The notes under the pieces were generated by a model. The model was not told the DNA's origin. It made no database searches and was given only the letters and a program-made list of their open reading frames with translations. Source: Ceratobasidium sp. AG-K (lineage: Eukaryota; Basidiomycota; Agaricomycetes; Cantharellales; Ceratobasidiaceae). Taken from it: 64,000 nucleotides of DNA. Location: the NCBI GenBank assembly GCA_037039685.1, contig JAWNGF010000004.1, positions 1,302,001-1,366,000 on the forward strand, written 5' to 3'. Position numbers and translations under genes: made by a program. Shown here in pieces: positions 1-11,705 of this stretch. Numbering within the stretch: the stretch's first letter is position 1; each line of letters opens with the position of its first letter.

Positions 1-650
1 TGCATCTGATATCAACGGGCATGTTGTAGGGAGAAACAGGAGGAATAGCACGAACCCAGAGTGAGGTAGGGGTTCCGTCTTCGGCGAATTGGAAACCGAC
101 GAACCCGTTGATGAGGAGGCAGGCGTAGGTGGCAGTAACAAGTCCGGAGTAGATGGCAGCAAACCACTGGAAGATCGTGTGTCAATGATAAGCGAGCAAA
201 ACGCGTTGATTGCACGTACGGGATAGACGTTGCTAGATGTCGGGATGATAGCAGAGTCGAGGAAAAACGCTAGTAGTTCGATGATCATGTACATATAGAA
301 GAAGTGTACAATCTCCTTGCGACCTAGATGGGGAATCAACTTGGCGCGCTTTCCGGGATAACGCGGGAACTAACCAACAGCGGTGTATTTACTCCTTATG
401 TGGTAGATCATAATTGTGGTCATGACCAGCGCGACGAAGTGAACAAAGCACGTCGCTGCGAGCCCGGGGTCAGTGGAAAGTGGCGGGAAAGCGTTCAACA
501 CTCACCTGGTTGGAAGATAAGTGTGTTGTTGATTTCAACATTGCGACTGTAGCACGTCGGCTCGATCCCCTGTTGTTCTCCTACCAGCGGGCATATCACC
601 AGACTCGCTGTTGAGCAGATATCGTCAAAGGAGCCAAATTTGAACCCCAT
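1..650 (-). CDS. CHS7: Chitin synthase export chaperone Chs7 (5' part, runs off the window edge)
   Basis: Chs7 is a multi-pass ER membrane chaperone that lets class IV chitin synthase (Chs3) leave the ER. Exons read by eye: 506-650, 375-455, 220-323, 56-166 and 1-5, with introns of 50-54 nt; all junction phases agree. The protein starts [20 protein letters not shown], then has [16 protein letters not shown], a helix ending [20 protein letters not shown], and [18 protein letters not shown] followed by SLW. These blocks and their order are diagnostic of the family (known). The rest of the membrane domain lies beyond base 1. The start at 650 is chosen because the family begins with this short G-F-FDxIC segment. 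Its neighbour is an unrelated tRNA-modification gene on the same strand. Identification is confident; only the short exon 1-5 is tentative. Confidence 0.93.
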
Positions 651-909
651 GGCGAGGGAGAAAAAAATCGATTGGAGGGTGGTGGTGCTGTGGAACCTAG
701 GACGCGATCCTCGGTTGACAAGTTGTTACAGGTTTTACAGCAGAGGGAGGGAGCGTCGGTTATCAAATGTTGGGGGAGTGAAGAGGAGACGGCGGTGTGA
801 CATATGGACCCGAAGCTGAACCCTGCGACAAGCGCCGGGCCGCCTTGGCCTTTTGGCAGTGCAATCTTCCATTCTGGGCCCACGATTAATCTTTAATGGT
901 TACACAAGT

Positions 910-3057
910 CTAGTTACTATCCTCCCGATGCCAAACCCATCCCTCATGTGCCCAAAATGGCATCTCGGTTTCGAACGACCATTGGGAAGTTGTGTACCTG
1001 AATTTCCATGAGCGCTGCTCCGCAGCCAACACAAGAAACTCACCGCAGCGCATGCAAAAAATATATAAAGCGAATCAGGCTTTGGATCCGGCCTTAGCGG
1101 AAGGTAACACTCTGTGCAGTATAGAGAGCCATCATCCGCCACCGCGACCTCGTCAGGTAATTTATCCTCCGACAATGGTTGCTCCTCTGCGTACGACGTC
1201 ATTTCCTTGACCCGCTCAGGGTTTGGACCTCCGTCCTTTCCCCCGCTCTGACGGTCCCGGTCCCACTCGCGCTCAACAACAGGATTCAATGCCTTTTTCG
1301 CCCGGAAAATTACGTCTCTCCACCGTCCCCAGTCTTCGCTCTCATCCTTTTCGTTCCTGAGGCGGGTAATAATTCCGACCGCTTCGGCAGACAACGGAAC
1401 CGGGGAGGACATCCCGATGTCCGTTCCTGTCTCTCGTGGAAGAGGCGTTCCACCACCAGGTGCAGGCGTCCTACTCGCCGGTGTCGCCAGCGGCGTTCCA
1501 TCAGCTGCATTATCCTTGATGGATACACCAGCCAATGCAGCCGTAGCCCCATCTACGTCGCCGCGTAAGCTAGAGTTTTCGGGTAATACCTCTGGTAGCT
1601 TGTAAATGCTATCGGTAGGAGGCTTTGGCGGCTCTCGTTCGTCCGAGGGATCTATCGAAACACCTCCTTTGCCGTTCTTGGGACCCTGTAGATCGTATGA
1701 ACGTGGGGTGGCTAGGACGAGTGCGACAAACGTACCCAGACACGTGCGTTCTGGTACACTGGGTCATTCGCAATTGGGTATCCAATAAACTGTAAATGAA
1801 CTCGAATTTGGTGGGCTATATTGGAAACGTGAGTCTTCTCGAGGTGTGTATATGCGAATCTGGGTACGCACAGCGGCCAGTTAGTGGTTGACCTGGTCCG
1901 AGGGGGTTCAGTCTCGCAGAGTGCAGCCGCAAGGTGAGCATACCTACAATGCAAGACACTCGTGTTGGATACGGGATCGTAGAACAAGCGATTAAAGATG
2001 GTCTTGGCATACTATCGTATCGTGAGTACGATGTCGCATACCGCGAGTGTATGCATACCTTGCCCTCTGGATGCACAATATTCATTCCCATCTGCCTGTC
2101 CACGCATAGCAATGGTTGATCAACTACAACTTGTTCCCTGAGAGCTATGTTAGCATCTTTCGCATGCAAAATTCCACGCTAAACTCACGCAGGAAACTCT
2201 CCCAAACACCTCGCAATATACTCTTTCCTCACAATACCCGCTATAAACTCGTTACACAGTAGCCTTGCTCGCTCTGCAGTAAGAGCAATGATCATACACC
2301 CAGATGTGAGTCGGTCGAGTCTATTCACAGCTAGCCTTTCAGTCCAGTAGATAGTTAGGGAAGAGCATAGACAGGTTGCTCACTGTATGGTATAGGGATC
2401 CCAAACTCGCGCTTAAGAATTTCGACGAGACTGTTTTTGAAGTAGCGACCTGTAGCATGGACCGGCTTTACCACAGGTTAACTTTTGTTCGTTAGAGATT
2501 GGATATGGCTCACAATGCTTCCAGGTTTATCTATTACGATAAACCCATGCTCATCGTCTCGATGGAGAATCTTGACAGGCGTCGATGTTACGGGAATCTC
2601 GTGCCTATGAACCATATTTCTATGCCAAAGTTGGATAAATTGATGGTACGGAAATTAAAAGAGGATGTGACCTACTCGATTCGATCACCATTTTTTATAA
2701 TTGTCCCAGGCTTGGCTATCACACCATTCACGGTTACAACCCCTGATTCAAGGGCATACCTCTATCGATGATTATATAGCGATAAGTCATTTCATTCCGA
2801 TGTCGCATGAATGGATAACTCACATAATACTCGATACTCCGATCCCTGAATTCAGTTGATACGAGCTCTAATATTTCTCGGCCCCACCACCTCTGCTTCG
2901 CCATCGTACGATACGGATGCCAATACATAGGCACGCGTTTGAGCCCAGGTGTAAAATGCTCCGATCCCGGCTTTCTTGAAGTCTTGTCGAGCAGCGGGGT
3001 TAAATCGGTCGGCGCGAGAGGCGTAGGCGGGTGAGCGTCTTCAGGGGATTCGGGCAT
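910..3057 (-). CDS. PUS9: tRNA pseudouridine synthase, RluA family, Pus9/Rib2 type (one probable frame break)
   Basis: The family isomerises uridine to pseudouridine in tRNA anticodon stems (U32). The start at 3057 (MPESPEDAH) precedes a typical fungal lead-in, [20 protein letters not shown]. Spliced exons then give [18 protein letters not shown] (S4-like start), [23 protein letters not shown], the catalytic block [13 protein letters not shown] with the invariant Asp, and [19 protein letters not shown] Pro/Ser-rich linker of about 100 residues follows, then a Cys pair in [16 protein letters not shown]. The tail is broken: the frame stops matching at a run of six A (1056-1061, T on the coding strand). 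With five, the exon would end FLHALR, splice over 50 nt and finish [14 protein letters not shown] at the stop 910-912. Rib2 is the nearest alternative name; the deaminase part typical of Rib2 is not seen. Confidence 0.88.
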
Positions 3058-4101
3058 GGCTAGGCGGGGGTGAGGGTTAAAGTAAAAGTGGAGATTTCTG
3101 GTATTATTGGTGTGAAGCTGGACGTTGATAGATTGAAATGATCGAATTGAGAAAGCACGGAGAGTCATGTGATCCAACGACTATCGTCACGTGCCAAACA
3201 CAAGTTGAATTTACAGTGTAAATTTACTACCAAGTAATTTAGCTCATGCTCTTTGTAACCAAGTGCGGGTTATTTTGGGGCGACCCAATATTCAACCAAT
3301 GTAGGTCTAACGGTGGTATAATCTTAAAGGTAAATTGAACTTGAATAAGAAGTTAATGGTCGATCTGTGCCTTTTATTTCCCGAACTTCAGGCTCAAAGC
3401 TTCGGCGAGTATACCGTAGAGTGACCTAGGGCGACCAACGATTTAGTGAAGATAAGTTGTGCGTTATAGTACAATGGCGACCTCCATGCACTAATCCCAT
3501 GACATTCATCTCATGGGCACCGGCGATGGTAACACCAAGCAAATCGCAGCGCATGGGGTAAATATGTGCACATGTTCGATGCACCGCGAGCCTACTTGAT
3601 ACTTAAGAGGGCATTCGAGTAAAGGATAGAAGGTACTATAAACCACCCAGTCTACGCCTTTAAATTTAAGTTGTGCTAGCTACCTGTTCGATACTTGGAT
3701 GTATGCGTCCTAGTAATGTGTATCTTGCTTGGCTCTGGTTCAAGGCTGTGCGTTACGTTTTAGTGATATCTTGGAACAAATGGAAAGGACCTGAATGCTT
3801 GGGTTTGCACAAGCTCCCGTAGAGCATCCAACTCGGGCCCCTGTCGCAAAGTGGCCCCCACATCTAATGTAATGCCCTCGGTACACCGCCTGAACTTTGG
3901 TTCAATCGAGAATCCCCCCATTTGATATCCACAAAGAAATCAATCATTCGGGAATGTGCATACAACGGACGATCAGAGCAGCTCTCAAAGCTTATGCGTA
4001 CGCTGGACGAGCCAAGTTAAGAAAAAGGTAAAACGAGAGCGCGGGATCCTGATACAGAGTTAAATCGAAAAAGAGATCGATCGAGTTGGATTTGTGTCCG
4101 T
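3058..4101. other. Intergenic region, about 1 kb
   Basis: It lies between the start of the pseudouridine synthase gene and the 3' end of the F-BAR/SH3 gene, so it holds the first gene's promoter. The sequence is moderately AT-rich. I see no coding pattern, RNA gene or repeat. Confidence 0.6.
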
Positions 4102-4484
4102 TTAAAAGAGGGTAACAAAGTTGCTGGGGAAGATTGTACGACCGGGCACGCGGCGTGTATCGTCCAGGAGGACACCGTGCCACCAGCCGTCTTCGGGTGT
4201 GGCCGTGACGGCGATAATATCCCCTTCTTGGAAGTCGAATTCTTCGTCAATGCTCGCTGTGTAGTTGTACATGGCTTTGACTGTTGAGCGATTCAATCAG
4301 TAATTTTGACATAAATGCACAAGTGAGAACTAACCGTAGAACAACACCCCACTTCCGTCATCCAGATACTGCCCGGTCGGCGGGCCACCCTGAACATTCC
4401 CATTCGCTTGCTGGGGAGGAAGCGGAGATGGGGTTCTCGTCATTTGCTGCTGCTGTTGCTGAGGAGGGTTGGGGCTAGCCTGGC

Positions 4485-4515
<31 letters not shown>

Positions 4516-7471
4516 CTGAGGCGGTTGCCCATACCCAGGCTGTCCATACGCCTGTGGCTGCTGGGGTTGCTGTTGCTGTTGCTGAGGGTAGTATCCTCCT
4601 GGAGAATATGGTGGCTGCTGAGGCTGATTGTTCGGGTACTGCTGGTACATCGAGTGTTGCTGCTGAGGCGGCATACCGTGTTGCTGTTGTGGGGGCATGC
4701 TATGTTGTTGCTGGGGCGGCATACCGTGCTGCTGCGGGGGAATAGGCGAGTGCGTCTGGGGCGGCTGTTGGGGTGGCGGCGCCTGTCCATAAGCTGCGGG
4801 AGGGGCGGGCGAAGCCGTACCGCCATACATGCCTGGCCCTGGGGTCGGCGCACCATAGCCTGGTTGACCGTAGTACTGGTGAGGCATCTGTTGTTGCTGG
4901 GGGTGCATCTGCTGGGGTGGCATCTGTTGAGGCGGCATTTGCTGTTGCTGGGACATCTGCGGCTGAGGCGTCCCTCCCTGTTGTGCATATGCCTGTCGAT
5001 ACGCCTCGGCCATCGAATCCTGGGCGACATGCCCGCTCGCATCCAACGCGATACCAAATGGAGATGGGCTTGTGGCTCGTGGCTGCTGCCCAGCCTGAGG
5101 GGGGAATATACCCGACTGTCGGTGAGCAGGTTGTTGCTGAGGAGGCTGGTGCTGGGCTTGGGCATTTGGAGTCGACATTCGGTGTTGGTGCTGTTGCTGC
5201 TGCTGTTGCTGTTGCTGTGGCGGCGGGGCGCCAGGATTCGGGCTTGGGGTTCGACGCGTACCAATTCCCGCATATCCCTCCCTAGCCGGACTGGGCGACC
5301 TCGCAGGAACCTGACCAGGTGCGGTCATATGGCTACCCTGACGACTCAACCTGCGTTCGTTCGGCAACGCCTGGCCGTAACGCGAAACAACATCCTCCAC
5401 AGGAGCTGCAGCCGCCCCTATACTTTGTCCGCGAGGACGCATAAACTCGGCCGTTGGACTAGCCGCAACAGGCGTTACTGGTCGCGATGACGGATGAGCG
5501 CCCACAACAGACGCGGCGGAATACTGATAATCCATGTTGAGCGCCTGGTTTTGCGCTTGCGCGTGTTCAGCAGCCGTGAATGCGCCAGCGGGTGCCTGGA
5601 GCGCGCTTCCCCCACGGTTCGGTGGCGCTTGACCCTGCCGGGACGAGGTTGGAGAATACGGCGGTCCGGGAGATTCCATGGTGCCTCGCCGAGGTGGTTG
5701 ACGAGGAGGCCCGTTGCGCAAGTTGGCGAGCTGTTGTGCGAGCGGGTCGGCAGCGTCCCCTACAGTCGATGGGGGGCGGGGGTTGGACTGGGCCTGCTGA
5801 TGAGAACCCATCCGGGCAAGAGCATTGGCGCCTTGAGGGTCGGCGGTTGGATCGACGTCGTACGTATTCGGGCCAATCTTGAGTTGAGTCCTTTCCTGGC
5901 TTGGAACGCCTTGTGCGGGCTGACCCTGTCGGAAAGCGGCCGGGTTTGCCATTCCGGGTAGAGGCACAGACCCAGCATGTGGAGGGTGTTGCATAGCCGC
6001 AGCATGGGGTGGAGCCGGAGTTGGCGCAGTCGTCGAACGGGGCGGGGGATTCGCTTGTGGTGGCGCGGCTTGCGAAGCGGGACCATGCCCGTTCATGCTA
6101 ATCGGCGTCTGAGGCGGCATGGAGTCTCGGCGAGCACGCGACGTCGCTCGGCTTGCACGTCCATCGCCCGCGGAAATGCTCTCTGCTCGGCCTCGCTGAC
6201 CACCTGCTCCCACCCCAGCTCTGTTCACGGGCTCTTCATCCTCTTCTTCTTCTTCAGGCGGCGGTGGAGGCCGGCGGTCAGGTATGGGGCGAGAAGATTT
6301 GCGGACGAAATCGGCAGGGCGAGTGGTCTGTCGGTATGGTGTGCCGTCGTGGTTCTGATAGGAGATGACTTGTGGGGGGTTGGGGATATCGTTTCCAGTA
6401 CCATAATGACGGACAAAGTACTCAATATCCCTCTCGGTATCGATCGACTCGAGCGCTATCCGAATCTTTTCGCATGACTCGTCGTCGGCGACGCATACGG
6501 TCGAAATGCTATTGGCAAAGTTCCACATGTTGTCTTTCATGAATTCGATTCGTTCGTCTTCCAAGTCTTGGCATTGCTGTACAAAAATTAGTTGGAAATG
6601 ACGGCAGCGATCCAAATACATACGTCACAGAAATTCTTCCATTCCGCATCCCACTTGCGTGTCGTATCAGCGAGCGCACGAACAAAGTTGCCAAACTCTC
6701 GCTCGTTGATCTTGACTGTCTCTTGAAGTTTCTCGAGCTTCATATGGAGCTTATCGAGTTCCCGACCCTGAACAAGCGCGGATTGGCCAGTGAAGGCGTT
6801 GATTTTGATGCAGTCGCTCTCGTATTTCTCCCGAGTGCGATTGACATGGTTCTCCTGTGTTTGTTTAGTCTTGAATAGCTTTTCTACGGGTCCTTGAATC
6901 TGAGAACAAAAGTTGTAGCAGAAATCATTTGGCGTAATGAGTAGACGTACGTTCTTCTTGTGCACCGTCTGCTTGGAGATAAAGTCGGCGACGGGCTGTT
7001 CCAAATCCCTTTTGATTTGCTGCGACAATGCCATGTGTGTACTGGCCTGTTTATCAGTCTCGAGCCGTACGCAGTCGAACGAATTGCGCAATTCCCTTGT
7101 AAACAGTATTCAGCCCGGCGGCCTACCAACTCCGTACGTGTCACTCACCCGATCTCGTCTCGACCCAGCGCCGTTTTGGCTAGTTTGGCAAGGCGTTTCG
7201 CATAGTCTTCTTCTATCAATGCTCTGGACACATTTAGCTTTAGACTGACGTGATGTGATGTGAGAGTGGCTTACCGTTCCTTCCAATACGCCCGTAGCTC
7301 TTCGGACGTCCTCGCCGCACCTCGCATGCGGGCAAACAAGACATCCACGCCTCCGTCTCCCAGTCCCCAAAAGGCATTACAAAAGTCGAGCGCGCGCTCA
7401 CCAGCATCTGGCGACTCGGGTCGAGCATAGCGCGATAGTGAAGTGGTGCTCGCTGGACGACGCGTGGACAT
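4102..7471 (-). CDS. F-BAR/SH3 cytokinesis protein, Hof1/Cdc15/Imp2 type
   Basis: Members of this family bind membrane at the division site and link the actomyosin ring to septum synthesis. The start at 7471 (MSTRRPAST) leads into an F-BAR domain: ALDFCNAFWGLGDGGVDVLF, RTSEELRAYWKERALIEEDY and AKRLAKLAKTAL, then long charged coiled-coil helices over four to five exons up to about residue 330 (DTERDIEYFVRHYGTGNDIP). A disordered middle of about 600 residues, rich in Pro and Gln, follows (about 4330-6350). The last exon (4102 to about 4290) is a clean SH3 domain: VKAMYNYTASIDEEFDFQEG, then DGWWHG and FPSNFVTLF. Introns are 50-70 nt. The F-BAR plus C-terminal SH3 order fits Hof1/Cdc15/Imp2; Bzz1 is less likely because only one SH3 is seen. 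Function is inferred from domain order. Confidence 0.88.
4440..5230 (-). repeat. Poly-glutamine/proline coding repeat (CAG/CAA-rich)
   Basis: Inside the F-BAR/SH3 gene, runs of CAG/CAA codons give many tracts of 4 to 12 Gln with interspersed PPQQQ, HGMPPQQQ and HSMPPQQQ units, the last repeated about four times near 4660-4740. On the plus strand this shows as CTG/TTG tracts, which produce long spurious Leu-rich frames. Such tracts are prone to length variation. Confidence 0.9.
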
Positions 7472-7794
7472 CGTCTAGCAATCAGCAACAGAGAATATTA
7501 TTAATAATGTGACGGGTGGTATTCAGACGAGGGACAACGCGTGGGTCGGACGTGACGGTCGTGGAGGGAAGATGTTGTGTCTTGTATCTGGGTGTTGTGG
7601 CGGTGCTCGTTCGAGATCGGCTATGCACTATCAACCGAATTAAATCGTCATATATTTTCTGTTGTTTCGGGCACAGCATGAGCAGCCAGTATATGATGGA
7701 TAGCGTTGGGACATGCGGTTCAACAAATATAGTAATTTTCTATATGAAGATAGCGCAAGGCGGCTGTAAATGAATGTATTTTGATGCGATACGC
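7472..7794. other. Intergenic, promoter side of the F-BAR/SH3 gene
   Basis: A stretch of about 320 nt between the F-BAR/SH3 start and the 3' end of the coatomer zeta gene. I see no gene in it. Confidence 0.5.
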
Positions 7795-8526
7795 CTAAAG
7801 CGTCCCCATTCTCTGTTGCACCCGGTCCCGCACAGTCTGAAACGCGTTCATGATCGTTTGCTCGTTTATCACAATCTCGGCCACATCTGCTCGGGGTCGG
7901 CTGACGCGCGACGCAATCACCGGTCCCTCAGTCTCGATAATTATCCTTTTATGATGTCAGGAGAAGCTGTTCAACGGCCATACGCCATTGACTCACCCGT
8001 CATCGATTGTCTCATCTAGAGCGAGCAGCGTCAAATCCAAATTCTCCAAAATCGCGCGTTTCTCGACCTGTCCGCGCAATAATAGCGACAATGCATCCGT
8101 AAATCCAACGAGTCCCGCATGAGTCATGAGCTCATTCTCAGATGCCGGCGAAATAATGTAGAATATCACGTCAAGCGAGTGCTTGTACACGGCTAGGTAG
8201 CCTTCATATAAGATGATCTCTCCTACATGCGCCCAAGGGTGTAAGGCTACAGCGAGAATAATGATTCAGATTGGACATACCTCCGGGTTTCTTGGTCTTT
8301 TCCCACAATCCTTTTTCAAATGCGCGTTGCTCCTTCAACGTCGCAAAGTTCTTTCCACCCGATTCCAAACCTGGCATGGTCGCATGGCGGGGTTTGTAGT
8401 ACTTGCCAAGCACTCGATTTCCGTCGGTGTCTAGAATGATAAAAGCAGTCGTCGAGTATAATGTCAAGTTGGCCTAGTCAGATTGCTCAATACAGAGGAT
8501 GCTTGCTTCATTGGGCCGCTCACCAT
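7795..8526 (-). CDS. RET3: Coatomer subunit zeta (COPI)
   Basis: Zeta-COP is the small longin-fold subunit of the COPI coat for Golgi-to-ER retrograde transport. The mature reading is MANLTLYSTTAFIILDTDGN, then GKYYKPRH, EIILYEGYLAVYKHSLDV, YIISPASENEL, LENLDLTLLALDETIDDG, IIIETEGPVIASRV and a C-terminus ending VRDRVQQRMGTL. It has about the usual family length (near 190 aa). The initiator is on its own exon: ATG at 8524-8526 is followed directly by a GT-AG intron (8474-8523, 50 nt), then GCC AAC TTG. No ATG is available in the longin exon itself, which supports this start. Two more short introns follow. It diverges from a CFEM gene across about 460 nt. Identification is strong. Confidence 0.94.
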
Positions 8527-8989
8527 CGTAAAGTGGTCGTGGGCGCTTGACACGTATTTGCGCCTAGCTCCCTGAAGGCACGTGACACTTTTAGCGTTTG
8601 TTCCCTCCTTTCACCAGCTGGACTTTGCCACACTATTATACCTTAATGTAGAGACTCAGCTATATATATAGATATAAACACTTATAGACCAGACTCAGGC
8701 GTGATACGCTATTACTATGGTACGGCACCTTGGCGGGAGGCCTCCTTTAGGGCACTGTAATCTAGGCTAGAACTGCCAAGCGACTCGACCATCAAACTCT
8801 AGGTGCGGAACGAAGATTGGGCGTATTTGTGGCTGGTGTCATCTGTCGCGCCAGTCAACCTTTATTCGCTCGAATCCGCAGAGATATAAACCAACCTCGT
8901 CTAATTCAATTGACTACTTTCACCCCTGCCATCCGACTCCCCACCCGACGTTCTCCAACCTCTTGCATTATTTTCACTTAATATTCACT
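8527..8989. promoter_or_regulatory. Divergent promoter region, coatomer zeta / CFEM gene
   Basis: A shared upstream region of about 460 nt. A TATA-like tataaa is at 8884-8889, about 100 nt before the CFEM start, followed by a CT-rich stretch (8910-8975) typical of fungal promoters. A TA-dinucleotide run is near 8661-8672. No gene seen. Confidence 0.5.
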
Positions 8990-9544
8990 ATGAGACATTT
9001 TCCCCTTGTCACCTCGCTCCTCTTGGTTGGGACAGTCGTTGCGCAAATACCCAACATCCCCAAATGTGTTCTGTCATGTTCAACTGATGCGGCTGCAGCA
9101 GCTGGATGCAACAACTAGTGCGTTCCTTTCCCTGATTTAACCCCTCCCCAAGCATACTCCATCTCATTTCGCGTGTCGTCGCGCTTCTTCACGAGAACGT
9201 AACTAAGCGGAAATCCTTGCAGCATGGATTTGCCCTGCATATGCACCAAGTCCGAATTCATGGGCCCCGCCGCCAAGTGCGTGCTTGACACATGCTCGAC
9301 AGAGGATGCCGTGGCTGGAACGAACCTGCAGAAAACCGTCTGCGCAGCGTGTATGTTTACCTCTTTCTCGTATCTGGTGCTACTTATTTACTTTGGGCCT
9401 GTAGATTCGGGTAACAATGGTACGACGTCGTCTAGTACCGGGGCCTCCCCAACTTCCACTAGCACAAACTCGGCACCCGGAGGCAATCCGGCAAGTATAG
9501 GATTGGGAGTGCTGGCACTCGGCGCTGCGTTCTTCGCAATATAA
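8990..9544 (+). CDS. Small CFEM-domain GPI-anchored protein (copy 1)
   Basis: CFEM proteins are secreted or wall-anchored fungal proteins with eight conserved cysteines; some bind haem, others act in adhesion or host interaction. Exons are 8990-9117, 9223-9350 and 9405-9544, with consistent phases. A signal peptide (MRHFPLVTSLLLVGTVVAQ) leads into a CFEM core with eight Cys (KCVLSC, GC, PCIC, KCVLDTC, VC). A Ser/Thr/Gly-rich stalk and a hydrophobic C-terminal GPI signal (LGVLALGAAFFAI) follow. It is about 130 aa, short even for this family. Two more intact copies lie at 12541 and 13578. The specific role is unknown. Confidence 0.88.
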
Positions 9545-11705
9545 CCCAACTATTTTGTATTTCGTCTCGTATGGCCTCAGTTATATTGTCCACTAGCACC
9601 TGGTCGGGTTTCGGTTTAGGTGGACCTTAATTTGTATATATATTATCGTGGGTTCAGGTTGTTGGATTCCCAACCTCATAATTTATGACGAGTCTGGTGT
9701 ACGAATGGTTGTTCACGGCAGGAGTGTATGGCTGTGTAGGACCCGCCGCTGAATGAGCTCCTAGGCTTGCAAGTACTCTCGTCTCCCCGCCACCGCATTT
9801 AATTGTCTGGTTTAGTGGAACGCATGAAAGTGGTGCTCTAAGCTTCGTGCTGATGGGATGTAGTATGCAATATCGATGTACATTCAAGTCACGTTCGATG
9901 GTGAGACATACACTGCCACCCAAAAGTATTGCAACACGTGACCGGGAAAAGGCGTTCGGGCTCTGGCTCTCGGAGGACTTGCACGTACGACCTGAAAATA
10001 TACGTATAGAATAATTTGTGCCTAAGGAACGTACTGCAGAAAAATCAAGGAAATTCTCGGTGAAAAGGGTGTGAAACGATTAAACAGCTCAAAGGGCGCT
10101 GTTGCAATACTTTTGATCATGCAGAGACCCAGCAGAATCCTGGCTTTCCTGGGCAATGGAAGGAGCTAAAAAATTTCACAAAAATGACATTTGTGTAAAG
10201 TACGTGATATCGCCTACATCCAGAGATTTTTGTATGACACCGTGGACCCCAAATCTCCGTAAAATACGGAGGTTTATGCGGAGGTTTACTCCGTGTCGTT
10301 GGCAAAACACGGCGGTAAACCTCGTATCTTGGTCAGCGGTCGTTGGAGTGCCTTGATCTCGACGCTGGATACGGTGATTCCCTCCGTGTTTTGCCAAGGA
10401 CTTGGATCAAACTCCGTAAAATACGGAGTTTTAGGGCCCATAGTGTGATTATGCGTGCATTTAGCTTGCTGAAATATAAAAAAGCGGCCCGGACAATTTC
10501 CGCCTCAGCTCCCCAACCATAGGGAATGAGAGGATAATAATATAGTGAGAAATGTGCGAAGCGCAATGTAGACTGGATATAAACCGCTCATATGGTAATT
10601 TGGCGCACTGGAGAGGGTAGCCGCCACGGGGTCGAGTCCATTTATTTATTGGTCGCGCAAGACCAACGATGCGTAGGGCTTGAAGGAATTTGGGTTGCGT
10701 GGGCTGCAACTATCCAAAAAGGCCAAGTGGTAGATTCCACTACTGTGGCTGCTTTATTTGTTGCTCTCGTCAATTTTCCTCGACTACACCATGCCAAGCA
10801 CTTTGTACACTCGATGAGCACCACCATAGCGGCACAGACCTTGCGTAGTCTGCAGGCACACACAACTGACGACGGTATCGCCAGCGGATCGACTGCTCCC
10901 TTGGCCATTAAAACGCTTCTAAATTGTGCAAATATGCGCATACGCTTAATTTTTGTAGTATTCTCGTTGGGGAGCCACTGAGATACTTCGCTATTCTAAT
11001 TTCAGAAGATTACTGTAAGGGCTGATCGCTCTCCTTGTATACTAGTACAGTTGTCAAATATACATATTTAATTAGATTCCATTAGATCCCCCATCATGAT
11101 GAATGCGTGAGTTAGCGGTAATCACGCGGCCAAGTTTAGGATATGTCCCCAATCCGATCACATCGAGACCTCATTGAGGAAGATGTTCAACACAACACTT
11201 CTCATTCGAAACTGTACCTATTAGGATACCTATAAGAAAAAGCTATGGCAATCACAAGTCAAGCATTTTCATTTTCGCTTGAAGGATTTGCAAGCAAGGT
11301 AATACTACTTTTATAAGTCACACTTTGCTGCCTGATTTTGTCTCCTCATATGTACGCTTGTGAATGTATTATGTCACCAGTACTAGGATCCCAAGCCAAT
11401 CGATGGAATTCAAAGGGATTGCGGTAATCAAGGCGAGAATATTATATATGCCCACCGGCCATGCAACTATATAGAGCCAAATAACAACACCTGATTGGTT
11501 CAAAAATGATAGGGGCATGAGGAAGGACCACCAGGCCAGGGCCAATGAAATTAATCAATGGTTACTACTTGTGCAGCGACGAGACTTAAGACACGGGGGC
11601 TTACCCGATTGCTAGATTTCACACAATACGGGTAGTATGTTACATGTCTGCTCTTTGAGACTGAATGGTCTCGAGTCGTTCTTTGGCCCATGCTACGATC
11701 AGCCG
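9545..11705. other. Gene-poor intergenic region, about 2.2 kb
   Basis: It separates CFEM copy 1 from the TPR relic. Apart from the palindrome-containing repeat at 10251-10438 I find no supported gene. A 129-codon open frame at 10592-10981 has no start context, domain or homology that I recognise and is not called. Confidence 0.55.
10251..10438. repeat. Palindrome-bounded inverted-repeat element, possibly a MITE relic
   Basis: The 17-nt near-palindrome ctccgtaaaatacggag occurs at 10255-10271 and again at 10412-10428. Between them, ttggcaaaacacggcgg (from about 10299) is repeated in inverted orientation as cctccgtgttttgccaa (10381-10397). The outer edges are also loosely inverted (accccaaa against ttttaggg). 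There is no coding capacity. It looks like a small foldback or MITE-type element; I cannot define target-site duplications. Confidence 0.55.

Noticed and set aside
900..1535. A separate 211-codon minus-strand gene
   Set aside because: It is the C-terminal exon of the Pus9-type gene; its frame continues upstream into the conserved GYPIANDP region, and its end is changed by the frame slip at 1056-1061.
4408..5490. A 360-codon Leu/Arg-rich open frame on the plus strand
   Set aside because: It is the antisense shadow of the Gln/Pro-rich coding region of the F-BAR/SH3 gene; CAG repeats read as CTG on this strand.
10592..10981. A 129-codon open frame on the plus strand
   Set aside because: No domain, no signal peptide, no start context and no intron pattern; the region is otherwise non-coding.
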